Of a DNA stretch of 64,000 nt, positions 44,351-53,237 are shown piece after piece; within the stretch, counting starts at the first letter, position 1; each line of letters starts with the position of its first letter. Source of the stretch: Planctomycetota bacterium (lineage in GTDB: Bacteria > Planctomycetota > UBA8742 > UBA2392). The position numbers were made by a program, and so were the translations under genes. The notes under the pieces are model-generated. The model was not told where the DNA came from. It saw only the letters and a list, made by a program, of their open reading frames with translations, and made no database searches. The DNA lies in assembly GCA_027493625.1 (NCBI GenBank), contig JAOSKM010000001.1, forward strand, positions 84,657-148,656. Reading direction: 5' to 3'.

Positions 44351-45553
44351 CTAATTCTGGAAGATCGGCAGGTAGCCGCGCGGGATGCTGAGGATCAGGC
44401 AGGCCATGCCGGTGGCAAAGGCGTTCTTGGCCGGGTCAAAGCCGCCGATCTCGTCCGTCCAGGCGCCATTGTTGTGCTGCAGCTTCACGAAGTGCTCGCG
44501 GTTCTGGCGGTTCCACTCGTCCCATGTGCGCTTGCTCACGAACTGGTACTGGTACATGGCCTGGGCCGCGTAGTAGTGGCCATACCAGAAGCCGTAGTCG
44601 CACACCCGCGTGCCGGGCACCAGCCACGAGGCCGACTTGTCGGGGCGGTTCCCGGCGATGTAGCCGATGCTCTTGCTCAGGTCCAGCTTGGCGGTGTAGG
44701 TGCGTCCGCCCTCGGTGATGGTGTAGGTGTGGGTGTCGTACTCGCCCAGGCTCTGAAGGCCGACCACGCCGGCGGCGGTGAGCGCGAAGGTGCTGCGGTC
44801 GTCCCAGTCGGTCTGGTACTTGAAGCTGCCGGGGTTGGCGTAGTGGTTGTAGCTGCGGCGCACGTAGTCCTTGGCGTCTTCGATCGCGTTTTTGGGCACC
44901 AGCACCCCCACGTTGGCCGCGGCGCGCAGGGCCTGCAGCTGGCAGACGCAGATCGACATGTCGCTGTCGTGCTGGTTCGGCACGTAGCGCCATGAACCCT
45001 GGCGGTTCTGGCTGTCCACAATGAAGCGCACCGCGTTGCGCAGGTTGCTGAGCACCACGGGGTCGCGCGTCTGGCCGTAAACCTCGGCCAGGAACATGGC
45101 GCAGAAGGCGTGGCTGTACATGCGCGTGCCGAAACTGCTGATCCAGCCGGTGTCGCGGTCGATGTTGGACAGCACGAAGGCCAGGCCGGCCGCCACGTTG
45201 CGGTGGTACTCGCCGCGGTCGGGGGTGTGTCCGGCAGCCATGAAGGCCATGCAGCAGATGGCGGTGACGCCCAGGTGGGGCTTGCCGATGCCGTCGATGT
45301 TGCGCTGGTAGGCGGTGCCGAGCTTGTTGCCGACGTCGTTGCTCCAGCTTCCGTCGTTGTTCTGTATCCTGGCCAGGTGGGCCAGGCCCTTCTCGACCAC
45401 ACGCTGGATTTCAAGGTCGGCGGGCGAGGGGCGGGGGTCGCGCACCTCGGCCTCGTCACCGGAACCGGCCATTCCCGGTACGTTCTGTGCGGTTGCGCCG
45501 GTCAACGACCAGGCTGCCAGCAGCAGCAGCGCGCCAACGATGCGTAAAGCCAT
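44351..45553 (-). CDS. Secreted prenyltransferase/squalene-cyclase-repeat protein
   Basis: 400 residues with signal peptide ALRIVGALLLLAAWSLTGATA. The mature part is an alpha-alpha toroid built from repeats with Q-x-x-x-G-S-W signatures (IQNNDGSWSND near residue 65, SQNRQGSWRYV near 182, LQHNNGAWTDE near 355). No DxDD catalytic motif of hopene cyclases is seen, so it is probably a non-cyclase family member of unknown role. Such exported proteins are frequent in Planctomycetota. SD GGGAGG precedes the ATG. Confidence 0.8.
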   Translation of the reverse strand: MALRIVGALLLLAAWSLTGATAQNVPGMAGSGDEAEVRDPRPSPADLEIQRVVEKGLAHLARIQNNDGSWSNDVGNKLGTAYQRNIDGIGKPHLGVTAICCMAFMAAGHTPDRGEYHRNVAAGLAFVLSNIDRDTGWISSFGTRMYSHAFCAMFLAEVYGQTRDPVVLSNLRNAVRFIVDSQNRQGSWRYVPNQHDSDMSICVCQLQALRAAANVGVLVPKNAIEDAKDYVRRSYNHYANPGSFKYQTDWDDRSTFALTAAGVVGLQSLGEYDTHTYTITEGGRTYTAKLDLSKSIGYIAGNRPDKSASWLVPGTRVCDYGFWYGHYYAAQAMYQYQFVSKRTWDEWNRQNREHFVKLQHNNGAWTDEIGGFDPAKNAFATGMACLILSIPRGYLPIFQN

Positions 45554-45588
45554 CCGCTTGAACCTCCCAGGGGCGGGGTGCGTCCCAC

Positions 45589-45594
45589 AGTATA
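45589..45594 (-). promoter_or_regulatory. Possible -10 box for the squalene-cyclase-repeat gene
   Basis: TATACT on the minus strand, 35 bases upstream of the ATG at 45553, in the 190-bp spacer divergent from the helicase gene. The -35 region is weak. A TATGCT near 45733, just before the helicase ATG, could serve the other direction. Confidence 0.35.
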
Positions 45595-45743
45595 CGAATG
45601 AGGTCGCCGTTTCGTTACCTCGGAATCGCCGGCTTTGCCTGCAAAATCCGCCCGCGACCGGTGACCTTCCACAAGTTAACCACCCGACCTGCCCCGCTGT
45701 TCCAACCTCTGACCCGTGACGCCCGATAAGTTATGCTTGCGCC

Positions 45744-48014
45744 ATGGACCTGCTGGCCGACCTCAACCCGGAACAACGCGACGCCGTCACAACCATCGAC
45801 GGCCCTCTGCTGGTGCTGGCGGGCCCCGGCTCGGGCAAAACCCGCGTGATCACCACCCGCATCGCCTGGATGATGCAGCAGGGGGTGCCGGCCTTTCGCA
45901 TCCTGGCCATGACCTTCACCAACAAGGCCGCCGCCGAGATGCGCCGCCGGGTCGAGCGTTTTCACCCGATCAACGACCTGCAGATCAGCACCTTCCACAG
46001 CTTCGGCGCCTGGCTGATGCGGCGCGAGGCGGGTGCGCTCGGCTACAACCGCGACTTCAGCATCTACGACACCGACGACCGCGACAGCCTGGTGCGCCGC
46101 ATCATGAAAGAGCTGAAGATCGATTCCGCTTTCATCAGCGGCAGCGCGGCCGGCTACGCCATCAGCGATGCCAAGAACCGCGGCATCGACCCCGCCACCT
46201 ACCGCGCCGGGGCCTACGACGTGCAGTCCAAGAGCGTAGCCGCGATCTATGAACGCTACGAGCAGGCCCTGGTCGAGGCCCAGGCCATGGACTTCGACGA
46301 CCTGCTGGTGAAGCCGCTCAAGCTGTTCACGGAACACAAGGAGGTGCTGGAAAAGTACCGCGCGCGCTTCAGCCACCTGCTGATCGACGAGTACCAGGAC
46401 ACCAACAGCATCCAGTACCGCGTCTCGCGCCTGCTGGCCGGCGAACACAAGAATATCTGCGTCACCGGCGACCCGGACCAGAGCATCTATTCCTGGCGCG
46501 GCGCCGACATCAAGAACATCCTGAACTTCGAGCGCGACTTCCCCGACGCCAAGGTCGTGGTGCTCGGCCGCAACTACCGCAGCACACGCAACATCGTGCG
46601 CGCGGCCGACGCCCTGGTGCGCCACAACGTGGCCCGCAAAGACAAGCACCTGACCACCGACAACGAAGAAGGCGCGCGCATCACCGTGTTGAAGTGCCAG
46701 ACCGAGACCCACGAAGCCCGGGCCGTGGCCGCGCGCATCGAGACGCTGCGGCTGGAGAGCGGTGTCGGCTTCGGCGACGTGGCGATCTTCTACCGCACCA
46801 ACGCCCAGAGCCGCGCGCTGGAACAGGCCCTGCGCGAGCGCACCGTGCCCTACCAGCTGGTGGGCGCCGTCAGCTTCTATCAGCGCCAGGAAATCAAGGA
46901 CGTGCTGGCCTACCTGCGGCTGATATTGAATCCGCGCGACCCGGTAGCCTTCGCGCGCGCCCTGACCCGACCCAGTCGCGGCGTGGGCGAGGGCACCATC
47001 AACAAGCTGCACGAGGCCGCACTCAAGCACGACGTCAGCCTGCTGCAGGTCTCCAAAGAGCCCAAAGCCTACGGCGTCTCGCGCGTGCCCGGCAAGGCGG
47101 GCACCGCCCTGGCCGATTTTGTGGCGATGTACGAGCGCATACTGGCCGGCAACCTGTACCCGATCGAGGCCGTGGTGCAGACGGTGCTGGAGGACTCGGG
47201 CTACAAGCGCATGCTGGAAACGGACGTGGACCCGCGCTCGGCCGACCGGCTCGAGAACGTGAACGAACTGCTTTCCGACGCGCGCACCAAGGAGGCCGAA
47301 AACCCTGAGCTCGACCTCAGCGCGTGGCTGGAGCAGATCGCGCTCGTGAGCGACACCGACAAGCTCGACATGCAGGGCGACGCCGTCAAGCTGATGACCC
47401 TGCACAGCGCCAAGGGGCTGGAGTTCCCGGCCGTGTTCCTGACCGGCCTGGAAGACGGCGTGCTGCCCCACGCGCGCAGCATCCAGGGCGACGGCGACCT
47501 GGAAGAAGAGCGCCGCCTGTGCTACGTGGGCATCACCCGCGCGCAGCAGCACCTGACCATCAGCCTGGCCCGCCACCGCGAGGCCTTCGGGCGCAGCCAG
47601 CGCAACCCGCCGAGCCGCTTCCTGACCGAGATCCCGCCCGAGCTGACCATGGTGGACGACCAGGCCGCCACGGCCAGCGGCTATGGCGGCGACGACTTCG
47701 CGGCCTGGTTCACCGGCCGTGGGGTCAAGCCCGTCACGCGCGAGGATGACGAGGACGACCCCTTCGATTTCAGCAACGAGCCGGAGATCGAGGACGGCCC
47801 GGCCGATCACCTGGCCAAGGGCGAGCGCCGCAGCGCGGGCCCCTTCGAGCCCACGGACCCCAGCCAGCTCAAGAGCGGCGACCGGGTGAAGCACGCGGTG
47901 TTCGGCGTGGGCAAGGTGCTGGATCTGAGTGCCAGCGGCCGCATCAAGGTGCACTTCCAGGGCTGGGGCGAAAAGAACCTTGCACTGGAGTTCGCCAGGC
48001 TCGAGAAGCTGTAG
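45744..48014 (+). CDS. pcrA: UvrD/PcrA-type superfamily 1 DNA helicase
   Basis: 3'-5' DNA helicase for repair and replication-fork maintenance. All SF1A motifs are visible in the 756 residues: LNPEQRDAV (Q motif), GPGSGKT at 27-33, TFTNKAAAEM, DEYQDTNSIQY near 215, GDPDQSIYSWRGAD near 245, YRST near 278, LMTLHSAKGLEFPAVFLTGLEDGVLPH near 550 (split) and YVGITRAQ near 595. The C-terminal DRVKHAVFGVGKVL domain is typical of PcrA/UvrD. PcrA versus UvrD cannot be decided from sequence alone. Confidence 0.94.
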   Translation: MDLLADLNPEQRDAVTTIDGPLLVLAGPGSGKTRVITTRIAWMMQQGVPAFRILAMTFTNKAAAEMRRRVERFHPINDLQISTFHSFGAWLMRREAGALGYNRDFSIYDTDDRDSLVRRIMKELKIDSAFISGSAAGYAISDAKNRGIDPATYRAGAYDVQSKSVAAIYERYEQALVEAQAMDFDDLLVKPLKLFTEHKEVLEKYRARFSHLLIDEYQDTNSIQYRVSRLLAGEHKNICVTGDPDQSIYSWRGADIKNILNFERDFPDAKVVVLGRNYRSTRNIVRAADALVRHNVARKDKHLTTDNEEGARITVLKCQTETHEARAVAARIETLRLESGVGFGDVAIFYRTNAQSRALEQALRERTVPYQLVGAVSFYQRQEIKDVLAYLRLILNPRDPVAFARALTRPSRGVGEGTINKLHEAALKHDVSLLQVSKEPKAYGVSRVPGKAGTALADFVAMYERILAGNLYPIEAVVQTVLEDSGYKRMLETDVDPRSADRLENVNELLSDARTKEAENPELDLSAWLEQIALVSDTDKLDMQGDAVKLMTLHSAKGLEFPAVFLTGLEDGVLPHARSIQGDGDLEEERRLCYVGITRAQQHLTISLARHREAFGRSQRNPPSRFLTEIPPELTMVDDQAATASGYGGDDFAAWFTGRGVKPVTREDDEDDPFDFSNEPEIEDGPADHLAKGERRSAGPFEPTDPSQLKSGDRVKHAVFGVGKVLDLSASGRIKVHFQGWGEKNLALEFARLEKL

Positions 48015-48035
48015 CCAAGTAAGCAGCCATTAAAA

Positions 48036-48173
48036 CAGTGGCGCGGACATTCCTGTCCGCGCGTGAACGGCAAGGGGACAGGCACCTTCGGTGCCCGTCC
48101 CCGTTCACCTGCCATCTCAGCCGATTCCGGGCGCTTACGCGCCCGGCTACCACAGGCTGCCCCTGCGGGGCGC
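48036..48173. repeat. Palindromes between helicase and coiled-coil gene
   Basis: Three hairpins in the convergent spacer: the 27-base GCGCGGACATTCCTGTCCGCGC element at 48036-48062 (second copy of 34779-34805), a long stem near 48064-48107 (GAACGGCAAGGGGACAGGCACC pairing with GGTGCCCGTCCCCGTTC), and REP-like CCGGGCGCTTACGCGCCCGG plus GCCCCTGCGGGGC at 48126-48172. Any of these may act as a two-way terminator. Confidence 0.6.
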
Positions 48174-48203
48174 ACTGACCACGTGGCTGGTTCAACAGCG
48201 GCG

Positions 48204-49504
48204 CTACCGCTTGGTTTTCGCTGCCTCTTCAGCACGTTTCGCCACCGCCAGCTCTTCTTCAAGCATCCTGATGTGCTCTCGCCTGGCCTCGGTTTTCTGG
48301 CGAAGTTCGTCAAGCGCGCGCCGCAACTCGTCGGCTGTATCTTCTCGACCGCTCTGTTCGGCCTCCTCGACCTGCCGCTCTTGCTGCTTCAGTTTTTTCG
48401 TCCAGCAACTCCAGATCCTCGCGGGCGGACGCCAGGTTGTCTTCAATCTCCGTCTGCTTGCGGGGTTTCTTGACCATCACCACATTGCCGTCGAAAACGC
48501 AGACCAGGTTTTGTCCCTTACAGATTGCGCGGATCACTTCGCGCGGATTCACTTCCTTGTACATCACGGTTACTCGTGTGCTGACGCCGCCTTCGATAAT
48601 GATCTGCAGTCCCGAACGCAGCGCGATGTAGTGCAGTATCGTGTGCAGGTCCTTCTGCACGAAGTCCACGGTAATGGGTGCATCAGGATCCGGCTGGTCC
48701 TTGCGCTCGCCTCCCTTGCGCAGGTTGGCTACGGCTTCTTCCAGTGCCTTGATGCTGCGTTCGTGATCCTGGATCGCCTCGGCGTTGCGGTCCGGGTGTT
48801 TGCGCAGCTCATCCAACTCGCCGTGCAGGCGCTCGATCATGCGCTCCAGCTCACGGGCCGGGTCGCCTTCCTCGCGGCCTTCCGGGTGGCGCTTCTCGAA
48901 CTCGCGGTGCAGGCCTTCCAGCTTCTTGCGTAACCCCTCGGCTTCTTCCTCGTGGGCTTTCAGCTTCTTGCGCAGTTCCTCGTTGTCGGGCTGCTCTTTC
49001 AGCTTGCGGTGCAGCTCCTCGATCGCGCCTTCCTCTTCGCCGACGCGCTTCTCCAGTTTCTGGATTTCGAACATCTGCTTGATGTCCGTGATGTGCTGCT
49101 CGATGTTCTTGGCGTGGCCGCGCAGCTCGTCCAGCTCGCGCTGCACGTCGGCGACGCGTTCTTCGTTGGCTTCCTTGTCAGCGGCCTTCAGTTCCTTTTC
49201 ACGCTCGCCGATGGCCCCCTTCACCTCTTCGAGCTCCTCCTTCAGGCGGCGCAGTTCTTTCTCAGCCTCTTCCGGGTTCCAGCGGTGCTCCTCGCCGCCC
49301 TCGCGTTCGCGTTCTTCGCGCTCGCGGCCTTCACGTTCCGCGCGTTCCAGGTCCTTGCGGGCCTTCTCCAGTTCGCGTTCCAGCTCTTCGACGCGCTTGC
49401 GCTCCGCTTCCCTGGGCCTGCAGGGGCTGGCCGTCCACCACCGCGCTGCCGAACAGCAGGCACACCGCCAAGCCGCCGGCCTTGATCCAGTTTCCGTTCA
49501 ACAT
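48204..49504 (-). CDS. Exported coiled-coil protein with secretin/TonB short (STN) domain, two frameshifts
   Basis: As written the frame is broken twice. Correcting one base in GGG at 49412-49410 and one in the A-run (plus-strand T 48393-48398) gives 433 whole codons from the ATG at 49504. The protein would have a signal peptide (MLNGNWIKAGGLAVCLLFGSA), about 250 residues of Glu/Lys/Arg-rich coiled coil (VEELERELEKARKDLERAE), an STN-like domain (ITVDFVQKDLHTILHYIALR, then VTVMYKEVNPREVIRAIC) and a second coiled coil to the end. SD GGAGAGAGAG lies upstream. Third gene of a sigma factor/FecR-like operon. A secretin N0-type binding role is suggested by the STN domain but not proven. Confidence 0.7.
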
Positions 49505-49527
49505 CTCTCTCTCCACTCCGTTCTGTT

Positions 49528-49963
49528 TCAGCCACTCTTCCCGGGCTGAAAGCTCGGGGGCTTCGGGGATTTCGCCAACCTTCACCAGCACGCGGCCGAC
49601 CACCTGCTCAACGCGTGATTCACCGGCCTTCACCACAGGGGAGCCGGTGTCCAGCAGGTACCAGCCGTCCGTCAGTTCGATTTCGTCGCCGCGCAGCACG
49701 AAGCCGCTGTCGCTGCTGGCAATGCTGTCCGGCAGTTTGTCGTCGCGCGGCAACAGCAGCAGGGCGATCGCCCCCAGCGCCAGCACGGCGCAGGCCGCCT
49801 GCAGCCAGGGCCAGCGGCGGCGCGGCCTGGGCGCGGGCGGCACCAGTGTCAGCGCCGGCGGACGGCCGTCGCGCAGGATGCGCTCGGCCAGGTCGGGCTC
49901 GGGCCCGCCGTGGTAGAGCTCGTCGAGGGCGGCTTCCAGGTAGCGCTCGTGATGATCGCTCAT
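49528..49963 (-). CDS. Anti-sigma/FecR-like membrane protein
   Basis: Begins MSDHHERYLEAALDELYHGG, has one membrane helix at about residues 47-65 (WLQAACAVLALGAIALLLLP) and a periplasmic FecR-type segment (LRGDEIELTDGWYLLDTGS, then VVKAGESRVEQVVGRVLV). The ATG overlaps the sigma-factor stop as ATGA. As written the frame runs on to 49331 through the start of the next gene; if the C-run at 49560-49556 has four rather than five C, it ends at TGA 49530-49528 with 144 residues. The end given uses the repaired version and is uncertain. Confidence 0.65.
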
Positions 49964-50451
49964 TTCAGCCGCCTTTCCACGCACTCGCGCAGGTGCTGGC
50001 GGGCGCGCTGCAGCATGGTCTTCACGCCGTTGGGCTTCATGTCCAGCGTTTCACCGATCTGCTCGAGGCTCAGCCTGTCGCGATACTGCAGCTGCACGGC
50101 TTCGCGCGCTTTGCCGGCCAGGGTCTTTTCGCACTCGCGCAGGGCATCCAGGTAGTCGTCGCCCTCGCTGGGGCCGGCGTGTTGCGCGAAGGCCGCATCG
50201 GCCGCATCCAGCTCGGCCGTGGTGACTGTGCTGCGGCGCTCTTCCAGCCAGACGTAGCGGGCAATGCCGCGCAGGTAGCCGGCGGTGGACTCGTGGCCCA
50301 TGAAGTTGAAAGGTTTGCGCAGAAAGACCAGGAAGGTCTCCTGCGTGAGGTCGTCGGCCAATGCGCGATCAGCGCCGAGGAAACGCAGGTAGCGCCAGAC
50401 ACCGAGGTGGTGCCGGCGAACCAGCGTTTCGCGGTCAGGATCGGTGGCCAT
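49960..50451 (-). CDS. ECF-type RNA polymerase sigma factor
   Basis: 163 residues. Region 2 shows VWRYLRFLGADRALADDLTQETFLVFLRK (split by family as ADDLTQETFL), and region 4 shows VQLQYRDRLSLEQIGETLDMKPNGVKTMLQRARQHLREC with a clear helix-turn-helix (SLEQIGETLDMKPNGVKTML). The second ATG (50451) is preferred because GGAAG lies at a good distance, while the first (50466) has its SD too close. It controls an unknown regulon; the FecR-like gene that overlaps it is the probable anti-sigma. Confidence 0.9.
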   Translation of the reverse strand: MATDPDRETLVRRHHLGVWRYLRFLGADRALADDLTQETFLVFLRKPFNFMGHESTAGYLRGIARYVWLEERRSTVTTAELDAADAAFAQHAGPSEGDDYLDALRECEKTLAGKAREAVQLQYRDRLSLEQIGETLDMKPNGVKTMLQRARQHLRECVERRLK

Positions 50452-50466
50452 CGACAGGGCTTCCAT

Positions 50467-51131
50467 GCCCCTTAACCGGGGTCAGCCAGCCCAGCGTATT
50501 CAGGAAAATCGAAAAATCGTGGTTGAATCCGATTGGTTAGTGAAGTGCGCAAAGCCGCGTGGCCCCGGCTTCCATCCATGGCAAGCGAGGCGACGACCTG
50601 CCTGCGCTTACACCACAACGAAGTAGCTTCTTCGGGTTGAGCGCTTTTTGACTGCATCACGCGAAGGCGCGAAGAATACGCGAAGCGCGCGATGAACTGC
50701 TTGAAGCAGGTGGTTTCTTCTCGATCTTCGCGTCAGCTTTGTGAAGTGCTGCGGGTCTGGAGGGCGCAGACGACCTCCGCTGGATTCGAGAGCGGAGACA
50801 GTCCCCGAATACAGCGTCATGCAAGTTTTCCGCCAGTTGCACCCTGTCCTGAAATGCAAGCCGTGTCCAACTGCAGACAGGCCACGAAAACACCAAAGCA
50901 CAAAACAACAGCACACGAAAACTGCAGGCAGTTTTTGTGGCAGTACCTTTGTGTTTTCGTGCTTTTGTGGCCCATTGCCGCGAAGGTCGCAAAGAACTGC
51001 GGGGCGGTGCCAAGATACTCCGTGTTCTCTGCGCGCTGCAGCAGTTGCAGTGCTTCGCGGTCCTTGGCGGCTTTTCGCGGTTACCGCGTCTTCGACACCT
51101 TCAACTGTCGCGAGACTTAGTTGACGGCGTA
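50467..51131. repeat. Repeat-rich spacer upstream of the sigma operon
   Basis: About 665 bases without a credible gene. Central feature is a long hairpin at about 50880-50972: CCACGAAAACACCAAAGCACAAAA on the left, TTTGTGTTTTCGTGCTTTTGTGG on the right, made of degenerate 8-9-base units and AT-richer than its surroundings. The flanks (50640-50790 and 50985-51115) carry further short CGCGAAG/CTTCGCG dyads. It belongs in style with the CTTCGTGG repeats at 37.8 and 41.4 kb. Confidence 0.65.
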
Positions 51132-52028
51132 CTAGAGCCGCAGGTCGAGCTGCTTGCCGTTGCGCAGGATGCGCACCGACAGCAGGCGCGGGTCGTGGCT
51201 CCAGCCCAGGGCCTGGCCGAAGTCATTGAGCGTGCGCACGTGGCTGCCGTTGACTTCGATGATCACGTCTCCGGCCCGCAAATCCAGCTGCGCCGCCAGG
51301 GTAGGCGCCGGCGCTGACTGCGGATCGCGCAGCAGCGCCGGCAGGGTTTCATCGACGCGCAAGGCGGCGCCATCACTGATGCCCAGCATGCGGGCATCGG
51401 CGAGCGGCATGGCGCTCACCAGCGCGCCGAATTCAAGGAATGCCCCGGGGTCGCCGCCGAAATCGGCAAAGCCGGCGGCGCGCTGCTGGGCCTCGGTGGC
51501 GGCCCGGGCGCGCACCTCGGCGCCCCGGGAGAGTGGGACGTCTGCCGAGATGCGCGCCTCGAAGATGCCGACCGCCGTCACGCGCGCCTTCACGCCGCCG
51601 GCCGCGCTCAGCTCGTCGCCGACGCGCAGGCCGTCCTTGGCGCCGGCGTCGATCAGCAAGCCGTCGCCGCTGCTGCCGCGCACGGTTGCCACGATTTCCG
51701 GGTAGCCGCGTTCGCGGCGAATGTCCGTGTGTGTCGGCGCCGGGGCGTCGTCCTGTTTCGCCACCGGGGCCGGGGTTCCCGGCTGCTCGGGCGGCGGCGT
51801 GAAGATCAGCAGGGCCACCGCCACCAGCGCGGCCGCGGCCGCCACCGGCGCCAGGTGAATCAGCAGGCGCAGCCTGCCGCGCGGCCGAACGCCGCCCAGC
51901 CGAGCCATCACGGCCTGCGCGCCCTTGCGGCTGTCCACGGCCGGGGGCGCGTACTTCTGCAGCAGCGCCACCAGCTCGCGCCCCTCGGGCGTGTGGTCGT
52001 AGCCTTCTGTCTGTGTGTCGTCGTTCAT
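51132..52028 (-). CDS. Membrane anti-sigma-like protein with PDZ domain
   Basis: 298 residues. An N-terminal cytoplasmic part (1-60, GRELVALLQKYAPP), one membrane helix (about 62-82, LLIHLAPVAAAAALVAVALLIF), a Pro-rich linker, a beta-rich domain (GDGLLIDAGAKDGLRVGDEL) and a C-terminal PDZ domain (LDLRAGDVIIEVNGSHVRTLNDF). The ATG overlaps the stop of the sigma gene (ATGA). No classical zinc-binding anti-sigma motif is visible; sigma partnership is inferred from the overlap. Confidence 0.75.
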   Translation of the reverse strand: MNDDTQTEGYDHTPEGRELVALLQKYAPPAVDSRKGAQAVMARLGGVRPRGRLRLLIHLAPVAAAAALVAVALLIFTPPPEQPGTPAPVAKQDDAPAPTHTDIRRERGYPEIVATVRGSSGDGLLIDAGAKDGLRVGDELSAAGGVKARVTAVGIFEARISADVPLSRGAEVRARAATEAQQRAAGFADFGGDPGAFLEFGALVSAMPLADARMLGISDGAALRVDETLPALLRDPQSAPAPTLAAQLDLRAGDVIIEVNGSHVRTLNDFGQALGWSHDPRLLSVRILRNGKQLDLRL

Positions 52029-52573
52029 GCCAGGGCGTCCTTGCGTTCGATCGTTTCGCGCAGGCGTTTCAGGCCGCGGCACACCCGCTGGTACAGGGCC
52101 GCCGCCGATACTCCCGTGCGTTCCGCCATTTCCTCGTACTCGAGTTCTTCCCAGTAGCGCATCAGCACCGCTTCGCGCATCTCATCGGGCAGCTCGCCCA
52201 GCGCCGCAATCAACTGCTCTTTCTCTTCGGCCGCAACCAGCGGCTCGTGCGGCCGCTGTTCGTCCAGGTTCAGGTCCGGCGCGTCGCCCACGGGGCGGAT
52301 GCGCTTGTGTTTCCGGATGTGCTTCAAGGCCGTGTCCCGTGCGATCCGCCAGATCCAGCCGGGCAGGGCGCCCGGGTCGCGCAGCCTGTCCAGCTTCTCG
52401 TACACCTGCACAAACGTTTCCTGCGCGATCTCCTCGGCGTCGCCGGCGTTGCCCAGCACGGCATAGGCGCTGGCGTAAGCCGCGCGGTAGTAGCGCTCCA
52501 CGAGGCTCGCGAAGGCCTGCTCGTCGCCCCGCCGCGCCAGCCGGATCAGTTCTTCGTCGGGTGCGCCAGTCAC
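52025..52573 (-). CDS. ECF-type RNA polymerase sigma factor (sigma-70 family)
   Basis: 182 residues with an RpoE-like region 2 (FASLVERYYRAAYASAYAVLGNAGDAEEIAQETFVQVYEKLDRL in full, with the diagnostic DAEEIAQETF) and region 4 (MREAVLMRYWEELEYEEMAERTGVSAAALYQRVCRGLKRLRE, with a helix-turn-helix). Length is normal for ECF factors. Its own promoter must lie in the 160-bp divergent spacer with the YkgJ-type gene, but no clear motif stands out there. Confidence 0.92.
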   Translation of the reverse strand: MTGAPDEELIRLARRGDEQAFASLVERYYRAAYASAYAVLGNAGDAEEIAQETFVQVYEKLDRLRDPGALPGWIWRIARDTALKHIRKHKRIRPVGDAPDLNLDEQRPHEPLVAAEEKEQLIAALGELPDEMREAVLMRYWEELEYEEMAERTGVSAAALYQRVCRGLKRLRETIERKDALA

Positions 52574-52733
52574 GTTTGTCCAGTGGAAGGTTCCCGGCAG
52601 TTCATGCCCCTGACGGGAAAAACAGGAATTTCAGTGCCGGGACGAATCACGCCCACCCCTACAGAAACGGGGCTTGGGGCCGGTTGTTCACCAGCCTCTG
52701 ACATCCGGCCCCGCTCTCCACTATGCTGACGCC

Positions 52734-53228
52734 ATGGCCGACGGGAAGAGCAAAGCCGAAGCCGCCAGGCTGCTGCGCGATAAACGCGCCGGGCGCTGGT
52801 ATGAGGCCGGCCTGAACTTCCGCTGCCAGGCGCCAAGCTGCTCCGACTGCTGCTCCGGTAAGCGCGGCGAGGGCTACGTGTGGCTGACGGCCGACGAGAT
52901 GCAGGCGATCGCCGACTTTCTGGGCCTTGAGTTCGACAAGTTTACCCGCAAGTTCGTGCGCCAGGTGGATTACGCCTTCAGCCTGACCGAGAAGCCCAAC
53001 AACGACTGCATTTTCCTGAAAGATGGCGGCTGCAGCATCTACCCGGTGCGCCCCACCCAGTGCCGCACCTACCCGTTCTGGCCCAACATCATGCGCGCGC
53101 CGGAAACCTGGGCCAAAGAGGCCGAGCAGTGCCCGGGCATCGGGGCGGACACGCACGTTGACGCCGACGAGATCGAAAACCAACTTGAGCAGGACCTTGA
53201 AGGGCGCCGCCGCACGGGCATCCAGTAG
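52734..53228 (+). CDS. YkgJ-family cysteine-cluster protein
   Basis: 164 residues with the family's metal-binding cysteines: FRCQAPSCSDCCSGKRG near residue 30, and DCIFLKDGGCSIYPVRPTQC then TYPFWP near residues 85-110. The family is thought to bind zinc or an Fe-S centre, with no settled function. The ATG at 52734 is chosen because the basic N-terminus KSKAEAARLLRDKRAGRWYE follows; upstream in-frame codons lie in the spacer. It precedes maf by 9 bases, so the two form an operon. Confidence 0.85.
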   Translation: MADGKSKAEAARLLRDKRAGRWYEAGLNFRCQAPSCSDCCSGKRGEGYVWLTADEMQAIADFLGLEFDKFTRKFVRQVDYAFSLTEKPNNDCIFLKDGGCSIYPVRPTQCRTYPFWPNIMRAPETWAKEAEQCPGIGADTHVDADEIENQLEQDLEGRRRTGIQ

Positions 53229-53237
53229 ACGCACACC

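Noticed and set aside
49331..49527. Extension of the FecR-like protein into the next gene
   Set aside because: The extension is the signal peptide of the following gene, which has its own ATG and GGAGAGAGAG site; a C-run error probably removed the true stop.
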